A stretch of DNA of 64,000 bases. Source: RPRC01 sp034933285 (lineage in GTDB: Bacteria; Desulfobacterota; Desulfuromonadia; Geobacterales; Geobacteraceae). Both the position numbers and the translations under genes were made by a program. The stretch lies in contig JAYFNT010000008.1 in assembly GCA_034933285.1 (NCBI GenBank), positions 257,601 through 321,600 of the forward strand. Direction: 5' to 3'. Of this stretch, positions 26,395 to 33,785 are shown in pieces. The first letter of the stretch is position 1; each line of letters starts with the position of its first letter. The notes under the pieces were generated by a model that saw nothing but the letters and a program-made list of their open reading frames with translations, made no database searches and was not told where the DNA came from.

Positions 26395-28452
26395 ATGAAA
26401 ACGATTCTGGTTTTTCCGCCATTCTACTTGCAGTCCCTTTACAACCTCCCGCCCCTGGGCCTTCTTAACCTTGCCACTATCCTCAGAGAAACAGGGCACG
26501 AGGTTTCGGTGCTGGACCTTGTCCTCGCCATGAGAACCGGGAAACTTGCCACAGGCGCCTCCATTTATCGCGACGCCGCCCGCATGATTCTCGACCGGGA
26601 ACCGGACCTGGTGGCATTCTCCGCCCAATGCGCGACGACACCGGCGGTAATCAGGATCGCAGAACTTTTGAAAAGGAACCGGCCGGAAGTGAGGATCGTC
26701 GCCGGAGGGCATGATGTGTCTTTTGTCGCGGAACGGATCCTGGAGCGCTTCCCCTGGATTGACGCCATCGTAAGAGGCGAAGGCGAAGCGACATTTCCGG
26801 AGCTCGTGTCAGCTTTTGACCGGAATGGTGATATCGAAAAGATCGACGGCATTACCTGGCGGTCGGCAGGCAGGATCTTCAGGAACCCGGACAGGGACCT
26901 GATCCGCTGCCTGGACGACATTCCCGCCCCTGATTACGGCTTAGTCCCTCCCCTTGACGTTTATCGCTCAGCCTGCGGCATCCCGCGAAGCATCGCCATC
27001 CTGGAAGTGGGACGGGGCTGCCCCCACAGCTGCGTTTACTGCTCCGAGTCGGTAATGTGGCGGCGGCAGACCCGGACTTTTTCCATTACGCGGATAGTCG
27101 ATGAAATGCGCAACCTCAGGGACGGTTTCGGAGCCGAATGCTTTCTCCTTGCCTATGACCAGTTCACCGCGGACCGACGATTCGTGGAAGATTTCTGTCA
27201 TGCAGTGATGAATGAAGGGCTGAACGGCACTCCATGGTATTGCATTTCAAGGCTCGACTCGGTCGACCTGCCTCTCCTGCGGACCATGCGGGAGGCAGGG
27301 TGTGAATCCATGTGTTACGGCATCGACTCCGGCTCCGAGCAGACCCTGCATTTCATCGGCAAGCGGATTGATAGAGACATTCTCTACCAGCGGGTTCGTG
27401 AAACGACTGACGAAGGAATGGTTCCGACACTCAGCTTTGTGATCGGACTCCCTGAAGAGGAGCGCAGGGACATCGATGAAACACTGGAGCTGGCCCTGAA
27501 ATGCGGCATTCAGGGCAACTGCAATCCTCTCATCCAGCTGCCCACCGTGCTGCCGGGCACGGAACTTCACCGGCGTTACGCAGACCGCCTCGTCCGTTCG
27601 GCCGACACCTATTTTTCCCTCGGACTGGAATTTGACAACGGCAGGCGCCTGGCAGGGGATATTGAACTGATAGAATCCGACCCGGTTGTCTTCAGCGGTT
27701 TCGGCAACCTGCCATGCCCCGGCATGCCGCTTAAGGAGCTGGACCGGATAGCCGGTTATTTCCCCCTGGTGGCAAACCTGTTCCCGAAGACGTTCCTCCT
27801 CCTGGCTAAAGCGCTGCGCTCGTCGGTCAGCTCTTTATTCCGCAGCTTCATCGGACATGTATCCGTCCTGGAAGGAAGGGAACTCCCCTGCCTGATCCCC
27901 GATGATTTGCAGGAACACCTTGCTTCCTTCGCCGATCAGGCGCTGGCGGATGCGGAGATACAAGGCTGGAATCACATTCCACAAATGTGCCGTTATGAGA
28001 AACTGGCCTGCAGGATGACTGGCTGTCAGTTGCCCCAGGCAACTGCGACGGCCCGCATAAGTCCCATCACCGAATGGAAACCGCAAAGGAGCGGGCTTGC
28101 CGTTGTCGAGGAGTTCCGCTGTAATATCCCGGCAATAATCGAAGACTTGAAAAAGGGAATAGTTTGCGGCAGCTATGCTGATCAACCGGCAATACTGGTT
28201 TTCGTATCCAGGCAAAGCGGCCTGGAGGTCGTGGAAGTGAATGAATTCGGACGGGATCTCCTCACCCGTTGCAACGGCTCGGCAACAGTGGAAGGAATTG
28301 CAGCGGAATTATACGACAGCTATGGATCAGGCATGAACACGGACGATTTCCGGCGGGAATGCAGTGATGCTATTCAATCACTGGAAAGCATGGAAATCGT
28401 CCAGAGGGTGACTGTCACCCCACCACGAAGAAAGGAGGTGATCTCATGCTGA
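26395..28452 (+). CDS. B12-binding radical SAM protein with C-terminal PqqD-like domain (candidate RiPP maturase)
   Basis: A 685-residue protein. Residues 1-150 form a cobalamin-binding Rossmann domain (PPFYLQSLYNLPPLGLLNLA; VAGGHDVSF). Residues about 200-420 are a radical SAM barrel with C209, C213 and C216 in GCPHSCVYC. A middle region follows, and residues about 590-672 look like a PqqD-type RiPP recognition element: VNEFGRDLLTRCNGSATVEG, then a helix and FRRECSDAIQSLESMEIVQRV. The stop overlaps the start of a Cys-His repeat peptide, the expected substrate. B12 radical SAM enzymes of this layout include peptide C-methyltransferases and ring-forming enzymes; the actual reaction is not predictable here. 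Confidence 0.85.
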   Translation: MKTILVFPPFYLQSLYNLPPLGLLNLATILRETGHEVSVLDLVLAMRTGKLATGASIYRDAARMILDREPDLVAFSAQCATTPAVIRIAELLKRNRPEVRIVAGGHDVSFVAERILERFPWIDAIVRGEGEATFPELVSAFDRNGDIEKIDGITWRSAGRIFRNPDRDLIRCLDDIPAPDYGLVPPLDVYRSACGIPRSIAILEVGRGCPHSCVYCSESVMWRRQTRTFSITRIVDEMRNLRDGFGAECFLLAYDQFTADRRFVEDFCHAVMNEGLNGTPWYCISRLDSVDLPLLRTMREAGCESMCYGIDSGSEQTLHFIGKRIDRDILYQRVRETTDEGMVPTLSFVIGLPEEERRDIDETLELALKCGIQGNCNPLIQLPTVLPGTELHRRYADRLVRSADTYFSLGLEFDNGRRLAGDIELIESDPVVFSGFGNLPCPGMPLKELDRIAGYFPLVANLFPKTFLLLAKALRSSVSSLFRSFIGHVSVLEGRELPCLIPDDLQEHLASFADQALADAEIQGWNHIPQMCRYEKLACRMTGCQLPQATATARISPITEWKPQRSGLAVVEEFRCNIPAIIEDLKKGIVCGSYADQPAILVFVSRQSGLEVVEVNEFGRDLLTRCNGSATVEGIAAELYDSYGSGMNTDDFRRECSDAIQSLESMEIVQRVTVTPPRRKEVISC
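28431..28443 (+). promoter_or_regulatory. Exceptionally strong Shine-Dalgarno of the repeat peptide
   Basis: AAAGGAGGTGATC matches the 3' end of 16S rRNA over its whole anti-SD region and sits 2 bases (about 7 from the GGAGG core) before ATG 28446. It is embedded in the last codons of the radical SAM gene. No other gene in the window has so long a match, which suggests that the small peptide is made in excess over its maturase. Confidence 0.85.
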
Positions 28453-28586
28453 AATTGAGAAGTGTTGAAAAGAAAGCCGCGTCATCAGCCGGTTGCCACG
28501 GGCCTTCGTGCCACGCGCCCGCATGCCATGCCCCGTCATGCCACGCTCCATCATGTCATGCTCCATCATGTCATGCACCCGTTTAG
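28446..28586 (+). CDS. Cys-His repeat peptide, candidate RiPP precursor
   Basis: A 46-residue peptide. Residues 1-16 (MLKLRSVEKKAASSAG) are a short basic leader; residues 17-46 are six uninterrupted pentapeptide units Cys-His-(Ala/Gly)-Pro-(Ser/Ala/Val), with Cys at 17, 22, 27, 32, 37 and 42, each followed by His. The start overlaps the radical SAM stop (ATGCTGA). The units use different synonymous codons for His, Ala and Pro, so the peptide sequence rather than DNA repetition is conserved; only the fourth to fifth units look recently duplicated. Likely substrate of the adjacent maturase through its PqqD-like domain. A plain metal-binding peptide is the alternative. No match to a family I know. 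Confidence 0.85.
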   Translation: MLKLRSVEKKAASSAGCHGPSCHAPACHAPSCHAPSCHAPSCHAPV

Positions 28587-28604
28587 CGTTGACTCGACCT
28601 TTCG

Positions 28605-28634
28605 GGCGGATCGCCCCGTTGCGGCCGATCCGCC
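28605..28634 (+). terminator. Hairpin downstream of the repeat peptide
   Basis: A 9-bp stem GGCGGATCG/CGATCCGCC (28605-28613 with 28626-28634, 12-base loop) followed by TTCTTTTCC. It may partly terminate or protect the transcript between the peptide and the dipeptidase gene. Confidence 0.55.
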
Positions 28635-28661
28635 TTCTTTTCCCAAAGGACATCGAACAGA

Positions 28662-29633
28662 ATGACCTCTCGGCCCCGGTTCCCTGTAATAGACAGCCAC
28701 GTCGACCTGATCTACGACCTGGTCCGGCATCATCCGGACAAGCCTCTCGAAGACCTTCCCGATGCGTGGTGCTGCCTGCCACGTCTCGCTGCGGGAAACG
28801 TGAAGATTATCGTCTCGGCGTTCTATTGCCAGGATGGCTGCAACGGTCCCATGACTGCCGCGGAAAACCTCCGCTCGCTGTTGCGGTACTCAGACAACTA
28901 CCTGAAGGCATTGCCTGTAGTCAGGACCCGGCAGGAACTTGAAGCCTGCTTCGAAGGAGCCGGCAATCCGGGCACCCTGCTGCTGCTGGAAAACGCTGAT
29001 CCCCTGCTGGAGTTCGACCCGGCGATTCTGAAACGCCTGGGATTCGGGATTGTCGGCCTGACCCATGCCGGCCGGAACAGGATCGGTTGCGGCAACAAGG
29101 TCGAGAACCCCGCCGGTCTTTCCGAAGCAGGACGGTCGCTTGTCACCAGGCTCGACCGGCTCGGATTTGCTCTGGATCTGGCCCACCTGTCCGAACCATG
29201 TTTCCGGGAAACGGTCGATATCTTCACCGGCCCTCTGGTCTCGACCCATACCGGGATCCGCGCTTTTTGCGACACTCCGCGCAACCTCTCCGACCGGCAG
29301 ATAAGGACGATTCTTGACCGTGACGGGATGATAGGCCTTGCTGCTTATCCGGGCATGCTGTCGCCTGCGGGTGAAGCATGTATTGATGATTTCTTCAGGC
29401 AGCTCGACTGGTTTATCCGGAGATACGGGCCATGGGGAATCGGCATCGGATCGGACTTCGGCGGCTTCGACACCATGTGCCGGGGGGTGGAAGACCATTC
29501 CGCGCTGCCGCGCGTGGCGGACTTGCTCGCTGGCGCCGGCCATTCAGACCAGGTCATAGCCGCCGTCTTTGGTGAAAACTGGCTCAGGTTCTTTTCCAGG
29601 CTGTTGACCGCCGCACCCGCGGAAAACCATTGA
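28662..29633 (+). CDS. Membrane dipeptidase family (peptidase M19) protein
   Basis: A 323-residue renal-dipeptidase-like zinc peptidase. Probable ligands: His and Asp in DSHVDL, Glu in LLLEN, His in LAHLS and in STHTGIRA, and Asp in GIGSDFGGFD. No signal peptide is seen, so it is likely cytoplasmic. M19 enzymes hydrolyse dipeptides, including ones with a C-terminal D-residue. It follows the repeat peptide by 75 bases in the same direction, with a hairpin between, so it may trim the modified peptide or recycle its fragments; that role is inference. Start ATG 28662 has only AAAGGA at 11 bases. Confidence 0.87.
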   Translation: MTSRPRFPVIDSHVDLIYDLVRHHPDKPLEDLPDAWCCLPRLAAGNVKIIVSAFYCQDGCNGPMTAAENLRSLLRYSDNYLKALPVVRTRQELEACFEGAGNPGTLLLLENADPLLEFDPAILKRLGFGIVGLTHAGRNRIGCGNKVENPAGLSEAGRSLVTRLDRLGFALDLAHLSEPCFRETVDIFTGPLVSTHTGIRAFCDTPRNLSDRQIRTILDRDGMIGLAAYPGMLSPAGEACIDDFFRQLDWFIRRYGPWGIGIGSDFGGFDTMCRGVEDHSALPRVADLLAGAGHSDQVIAAVFGENWLRFFSRLLTAAPAENH

Positions 29634-29675
29634 TCTGAAACTGACAGGCAGTCCGCCCGGCTTTCCCGGCGAGAC

Positions 29676-31799
29676 CTACCTGGCTCTTGCTGAGCCGTCC
29701 CTGACAAAGCTTTCCAGTTCAGAAGCCGTCATGGGAGGGCTGATGAGGTAGCCCTGCATCTTCCCGCATCCCTGACGCAAGAGAAATTCCCGTTGCTCCT
29801 GCTGCTCGACACCGGCGGCGACCGTCTCCAGTCCCAGTGCGCGGGACACGGCGATGATGGCACAGACAAGAGACCGGCTGTCGCCGTCGTCCAGCAGTTT
29901 CCCGATCAGGAACCTGTCAATTTTGAGAATGTCGATGGGAAACCGTTTCAACTGGTTGAGTGATGAATGGCCGGCTCCGAAGTCGTCCACTGAGAGCCGT
30001 ATACCCTTGTCCTTCAGACAGCGCAAAGTTTCGACCAGACCGGCGCCGCTTTTCAACAGGGCATCCTCCGTAAACTCAAGGTCCAGGAATGACGGGTCCA
30101 TGCCGGTGTCCGCCAGTACCCGATCCACGAGCGAGACTAGTGGTTCACTCCTTGAATGGACCCCTGAAATATTGACCGAAACCCTGAATGTGCTCCACTC
30201 CTGCCTGCGCCATAACGACAACTGATTGCAGGCGCTTGTCAGCACCCATTCATCCAGATCATTTCCCAACCCGCATTTTTCCGCGAACGGCAGGAAATCC
30301 GCCGGCAGTTGAACCCCTTTTTCCGGGCAGTCCCATCTGAGCAAAGCTTCGACACAGACCAGGCTGCCATTCTCCATGTCAAGGACCGGCTGGAAACGAA
30401 GCGAGAATTCATCCCCGGCAAGGGCAGTTCGCAAACGGTTTTCCATATCGATGTGCTCGACCGCCACACTGTTGAATTCATCCGAATAGAAACGGAAATT
30501 ATTGCCTCCCGCCATCTTGACCTTGTACATCGCCATATCGGCATGCCTGATCATTTCCGCCTGGTCCATCCCGTCCAGGGGGTAGAGACTGATGCCTATG
30601 CACGGGGTGATGTGAATTTCGCTGCCGTCGACATAAAAGGGGGCGGAGATCGAGGAAAGAATCCGTTGCGCCACTTTGGCAGCATCGTAATACTCACGTA
30701 TATTTTCCAGCAGAACCAGGAACTCGTCTCCCGCCAGACGGGAAACCTGTACATCCGTCCCGTTTTCCGACTCCCTCGCAACCTGGTCGCTGGTTCTGAC
30801 ACTCGACGAAAGGCGGTGCGCAACCTGTTTCAGCAGTTCATCACCCACCGAATGCCCGAAATTGTCATTGATTCGCTTGAATCTGTCCAGGTCCACGAAA
30901 AGTATGGACAGCTTGCGGTTCATGCGCTTGGTCCGCATCAGAGCCTGGTCGAAATGATCGGTGAAGTGTACCCTGTTGGGAAGACCGGTGAGGCTGTCAA
31001 AGTACGCCAGCCGCCTGATTTTTTCCTCGTCCCTTCGTCTTTCCGTAACATCCTGGACATAGCCGACTGCCTGGATCGGATGTCCTGCCGTGTCTCTTCT
31101 GATCTGTGCCTCCGCATGGACATCAAGGGTCCGCCCCTTGCGGTTTATTATCCTGCATTCCAGGCTCAGGGAGTCGCTTCCGGACAAAACCCGCCGCATG
31201 GCTGCCGCCACCTTCATCCTGTCCAAGGGATGCAGGCACTCCCTGAAGATTCCATAACATGCCCCGGCGTGCTCTCCCTCCATTCCGAATATCCTGAATA
31301 CTTCTTCCGACCAGTGCATTTCTCCGGATGACGTGTCCAGTTCCCAACTGCCGATACCGGCGATGCGCTGCGCTTCGGCTAGGCGGGCTTCACTGACCCT
31401 CAACTTCTCGTAGGTCTTTTTCGCGCGAAGTATGTAATTCATCTGATGCCCGAGATTGACCCAGTGGACAGGTTTGCTGATGAACTGGGTTGCTCCGGCT
31501 TCATAGGCTCTTTTCACTGAATCATCATCATTCATGCCGGTCATCATGACCACGGGAATGGACTCGCCTCCGGGCAGTTCCCGCAACGCGGCGCAGACCT
31601 GGAAGCCGTCCAGACCAGGCATCACGACATCAAGCATGACGATATCCGGCCTGAGGCTGAGGAAACATTCGACCGCCGTATCTCCCCGGTCGGCATCGAC
31701 CACGTCAAACCCCTCAAGCGCTAGAACCTCACGCGCCATGAGCCTGATTGCCGGATCATCATCCACCACAAGAACCATAGGAACGTTTCTCTGCGACAT
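29676..31799 (-). CDS. Response regulator with PAS, GGDEF and EAL domains
   Basis: A 707-residue c-di-GMP signalling protein. REC domain (about 1-120, DDD pocket and phospho-Asp in IVMLDVVMPG), PAS (about 140-250), GGDEF (about 265-430, active site written AGDEF, still a usable form), EAL (about 440-700, with VEALLRW and DDFGAGHSS). No RxxD inhibitory site is seen five residues before the GGDEF motif. It may both make and degrade c-di-GMP. The start follows AAGGAG; the frame is open 68 codons further but without a ribosome site. Its sensor kinase is not adjacent. Confidence 0.92.
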   Translation of the reverse strand: MSQRNVPMVLVVDDDPAIRLMAREVLALEGFDVVDADRGDTAVECFLSLRPDIVMLDVVMPGLDGFQVCAALRELPGGESIPVVMMTGMNDDDSVKRAYEAGATQFISKPVHWVNLGHQMNYILRAKKTYEKLRVSEARLAEAQRIAGIGSWELDTSSGEMHWSEEVFRIFGMEGEHAGACYGIFRECLHPLDRMKVAAAMRRVLSGSDSLSLECRIINRKGRTLDVHAEAQIRRDTAGHPIQAVGYVQDVTERRRDEEKIRRLAYFDSLTGLPNRVHFTDHFDQALMRTKRMNRKLSILFVDLDRFKRINDNFGHSVGDELLKQVAHRLSSSVRTSDQVARESENGTDVQVSRLAGDEFLVLLENIREYYDAAKVAQRILSSISAPFYVDGSEIHITPCIGISLYPLDGMDQAEMIRHADMAMYKVKMAGGNNFRFYSDEFNSVAVEHIDMENRLRTALAGDEFSLRFQPVLDMENGSLVCVEALLRWDCPEKGVQLPADFLPFAEKCGLGNDLDEWVLTSACNQLSLWRRQEWSTFRVSVNISGVHSRSEPLVSLVDRVLADTGMDPSFLDLEFTEDALLKSGAGLVETLRCLKDKGIRLSVDDFGAGHSSLNQLKRFPIDILKIDRFLIGKLLDDGDSRSLVCAIIAVSRALGLETVAAGVEQQEQREFLLRQGCGKMQGYLISPPMTASELESFVRDGSARAR

Positions 31800-32106
31800 A
31801 ATTTCAGCTCCTTGCCCAAAAAACCGTGCTGATCCGAAGAAGTCCCATGCCTTGTGTGCTTCATTACCTGAAGTTGCACCGGCCGATTCCGCCTGCAAGA
31901 AAAGCTCTCTCAAAACCCTGTCAACACTTGCCGATGAATGGTGAACCAGGGCAAGCATTTCCACGGCCGGCAAAAATATTGGGAAAGCGCTATCAGATGA
32001 CAAGATATATTTTAGATCAATATTCTATCAAATTCATAAAATTGTCAATATATGTTTTGTTACTTTTATATTGATTTTCAATTTATTATCGGTTATACTC
32101 TATTCC
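31800..32106. promoter_or_regulatory. Divergent control region with leaderless promoter and AT-rich repeats
   Basis: Between the GGDEF-EAL gene (left) and the XRE-family gene (right). The plus strand has TTGATT (32071-32076), a 17-base spacer and TATACT (32094-32099), which puts the transcription start at or next to ATG 32107. Three related 9-mers lie upstream: ATCAATATT (32016-32024), GTCAATATA (32044-32052) and the inverse TATATTGAT (32067-32075, overlapping the -35 box). They may be operators of the adjacent repressor-like protein. Confidence 0.6.
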
Positions 32107-32748
32107 ATGAACAATTCATCAACAGCAAATCCAGGCACTTCCGGAAGCCTTGATGCGTGCAAACGGATCAAGTCGCTCCGAAAGAGACTGAAAATGTCAC
32201 AGAAAGAATTCGCTGCTTCCATCGGGATATCCCAGGGCCATCTTTGTGTCATTGAAAAAGGAAGCCATCTCCCTTCGGACACCTTGATCATGGCCATCTG
32301 CCACAGCTTCAAGGCAAACGAGGCATGGATACTGACCGGTTCAGGGGAACCGCTGGGCTCAGCGATGCCCGAATGCGGCATCCCGATATTCAGCCAACTC
32401 CCGGACACCTATCCGGACAGACCGATGTCCGGTGAAATTATCGGATATGTGTCGCTTCCGGGCCTTCCGGAAAACGCATTCGCATTTTATCAGCGCGGAG
32501 ACTACATGGCGCCGACAATCCAGGCAAACGACCTGATGGTATTCGTGCCGGTTGATTCAATCGACAACGAAGACATTGTGCTGGTCAAAAACAAGTGGGA
32601 CACATGGATAGTGCGCCGCTATCGCTCCACAAGGGACAGGTCCATGTTTACAGCTGACAACACAGCCTACAAGGAATTCGAGTACGACATAGGAAAGCAG
32701 AAACTGCTGGCGAAAATCTGTGCGGTTCTGAGGCATGTCAACTTTTAG
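32107..32748 (+). CDS. XRE-family regulator with S24/LexA-like C-terminal domain
   Basis: A 213-residue protein similar in layout to phage CI repressors. HTH about 20-72 (SQKEFAASIGISQGHLCVIEKG), linker, then a C-terminal S24 peptidase fold (about 110-205). In active S24 proteins the nucleophile lies in a GDSM motif; here it is GDYMAPTI, with Tyr133 in place of Ser, and the Lys position reads as WIVRRY. Self-cleavage is therefore unlikely and the domain may serve for dimerisation or ligand sensing. No ribosome site precedes ATG 32107 and the promoter puts the start of the mRNA at the ATG, as for lambda cI. Confidence 0.85.
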   Translation: MNNSSTANPGTSGSLDACKRIKSLRKRLKMSQKEFAASIGISQGHLCVIEKGSHLPSDTLIMAICHSFKANEAWILTGSGEPLGSAMPECGIPIFSQLPDTYPDRPMSGEIIGYVSLPGLPENAFAFYQRGDYMAPTIQANDLMVFVPVDSIDNEDIVLVKNKWDTWIVRRYRSTRDRSMFTADNTAYKEFEYDIGKQKLLAKICAVLRHVNF

Positions 32749-32860
32749 CAACTGCAACCGCCAGCGTACAGCCATCCGGAACCCTGCATCTGCTGGCATC
32801 GCCGGCAAAATCCCCAGATGTTTCCGGGCACTGATGCAACAAAATAATGCCACGCATCAT

Positions 32861-32890
32861 AAAGCCGCTTGACATGGAGCGGCTTTTCTC
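32861..32890 (+). terminator. Intrinsic terminator after the XRE/S24 gene
   Basis: A perfect 9-bp stem AAAGCCGCT/AGCGGCTTT (32861-32869 with 32878-32886), loop 8 bases, followed by TCTCATTT. It lies 113 bases after the stop. Confidence 0.75.
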
Positions 32891-32980
32891 ATTTAATTGA
32901 ACAAAAGGACAATCATATTTCCATCGACCGGATGCTTTGGGCATCCACGGAAAACAGCGCCCCATGTTCCGGACTTTTCA

Positions 32981-33727
32981 ATGAATAATGAGTTCACCAT
33001 ACTGCTGGCCGATGCCGACCTTGATTTTCACGATGCCATTACGGATTTTCTGAAAAACACCGGAACACACCTTGTTGCATGCAGCAACGGAAAAGAGGTC
33101 CTGGCTTCCATCCAAGCCCAGAAACCCGACCTTGTTTTCATGTCTGACACATTGAAAGACGTTTCATGCATTTCCTTGTGCAGAAAACTTAAAACAGACA
33201 GATCATCTTCATCCCTGCCTCTGGTCATGGTTCTGTCGTCCACCAGAGTCAATGATCGCGAGAACTGCCTTGAGGCCGGATTCAGCGATGTTCTCGTCAA
33301 GCCGGTCGATAGGGGTGACTTCTTCACGATACTCCGAAAATTCGTCAACCTGGAAAAGAGATTCAATCCCAGGTTCAGGAGCCCTTCTGAAATCAGCTGC
33401 TCCCTCCAGTACAGCATCAGCCACGACTGCAGAGTCTATGACATAAGTGCCGGGGGCTTGTTCCTGGAATCCTGCCCGCCACTGCCGATCAATACCGTGG
33501 TTGTGCTCGACTTCGTTCTTCCGCAAAGCACGGTCAGGATAAGCTGCAAGGGAAGGGTCGCATGGATCAACCACCCGATCGCCCTCTCCAAGATCGATTT
33601 CCCCTTCGGCGTGGGCGTGGAGTTCGTGGAAATGAGTCAAAACACTTCCGATGCTCTCGTGGCCTACCTGAACGGCAATCGCGACAATGCCGACAAAATC
33701 GCTTCGAAACGAATGATCAACAGCTGA
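32981..33727 (+). CDS. PilZ protein with atypical response-regulator receiver domain
   Basis: A 248-residue protein: receiver-like domain (about 5-123) then a PilZ c-di-GMP-binding domain (about 128-240; RFNPRFRSP and DISAGGLFLES). In the receiver the acidic pocket (ADAD) and the Lys in LVKPVD are kept but the phospho-acceptor position is Ser55 (PDLVFMSDT), with an Asp one residue later. Canonical phosphorylation is thus doubtful. The start is the first ATG; the ribosome site is poor. It may act on surface motility or exopolysaccharide control, together with the GGDEF-EAL neighbour, but its target is unknown. Confidence 0.82.
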   Translation: MNNEFTILLADADLDFHDAITDFLKNTGTHLVACSNGKEVLASIQAQKPDLVFMSDTLKDVSCISLCRKLKTDRSSSSLPLVMVLSSTRVNDRENCLEAGFSDVLVKPVDRGDFFTILRKFVNLEKRFNPRFRSPSEISCSLQYSISHDCRVYDISAGGLFLESCPPLPINTVVVLDFVLPQSTVRISCKGRVAWINHPIALSKIDFPFGVGVEFVEMSQNTSDALVAYLNGNRDNADKIASKRMINS

Positions 33728-33756
33728 CTTCCTATCCGGCCAGCCCTACACAACAA

Positions 33757-33785
33757 AGGGGCAAGAGTTTCGATTCACCCCTTAC
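33757..33785. terminator. Possible bidirectional terminator
   Basis: AAGGGG and CCCCTT arms around 33757-33783 form a hairpin in the 54-base gap between the convergent PilZ and exonuclease genes. The T-runs are weak. Confidence 0.35.

Noticed and set aside
28444..28782. Minus-strand frame rich in Met, His, Arg and Gly opposite the repeat peptide
   Set aside because: It is the antisense of the CHxPx repeats; no ribosome site, and codon variation fits the plus strand peptide.
32107..32748. Prophage repressor marking an integrated phage
   Set aside because: No integrase, structural or lysis genes are nearby; the neighbours are c-di-GMP genes.
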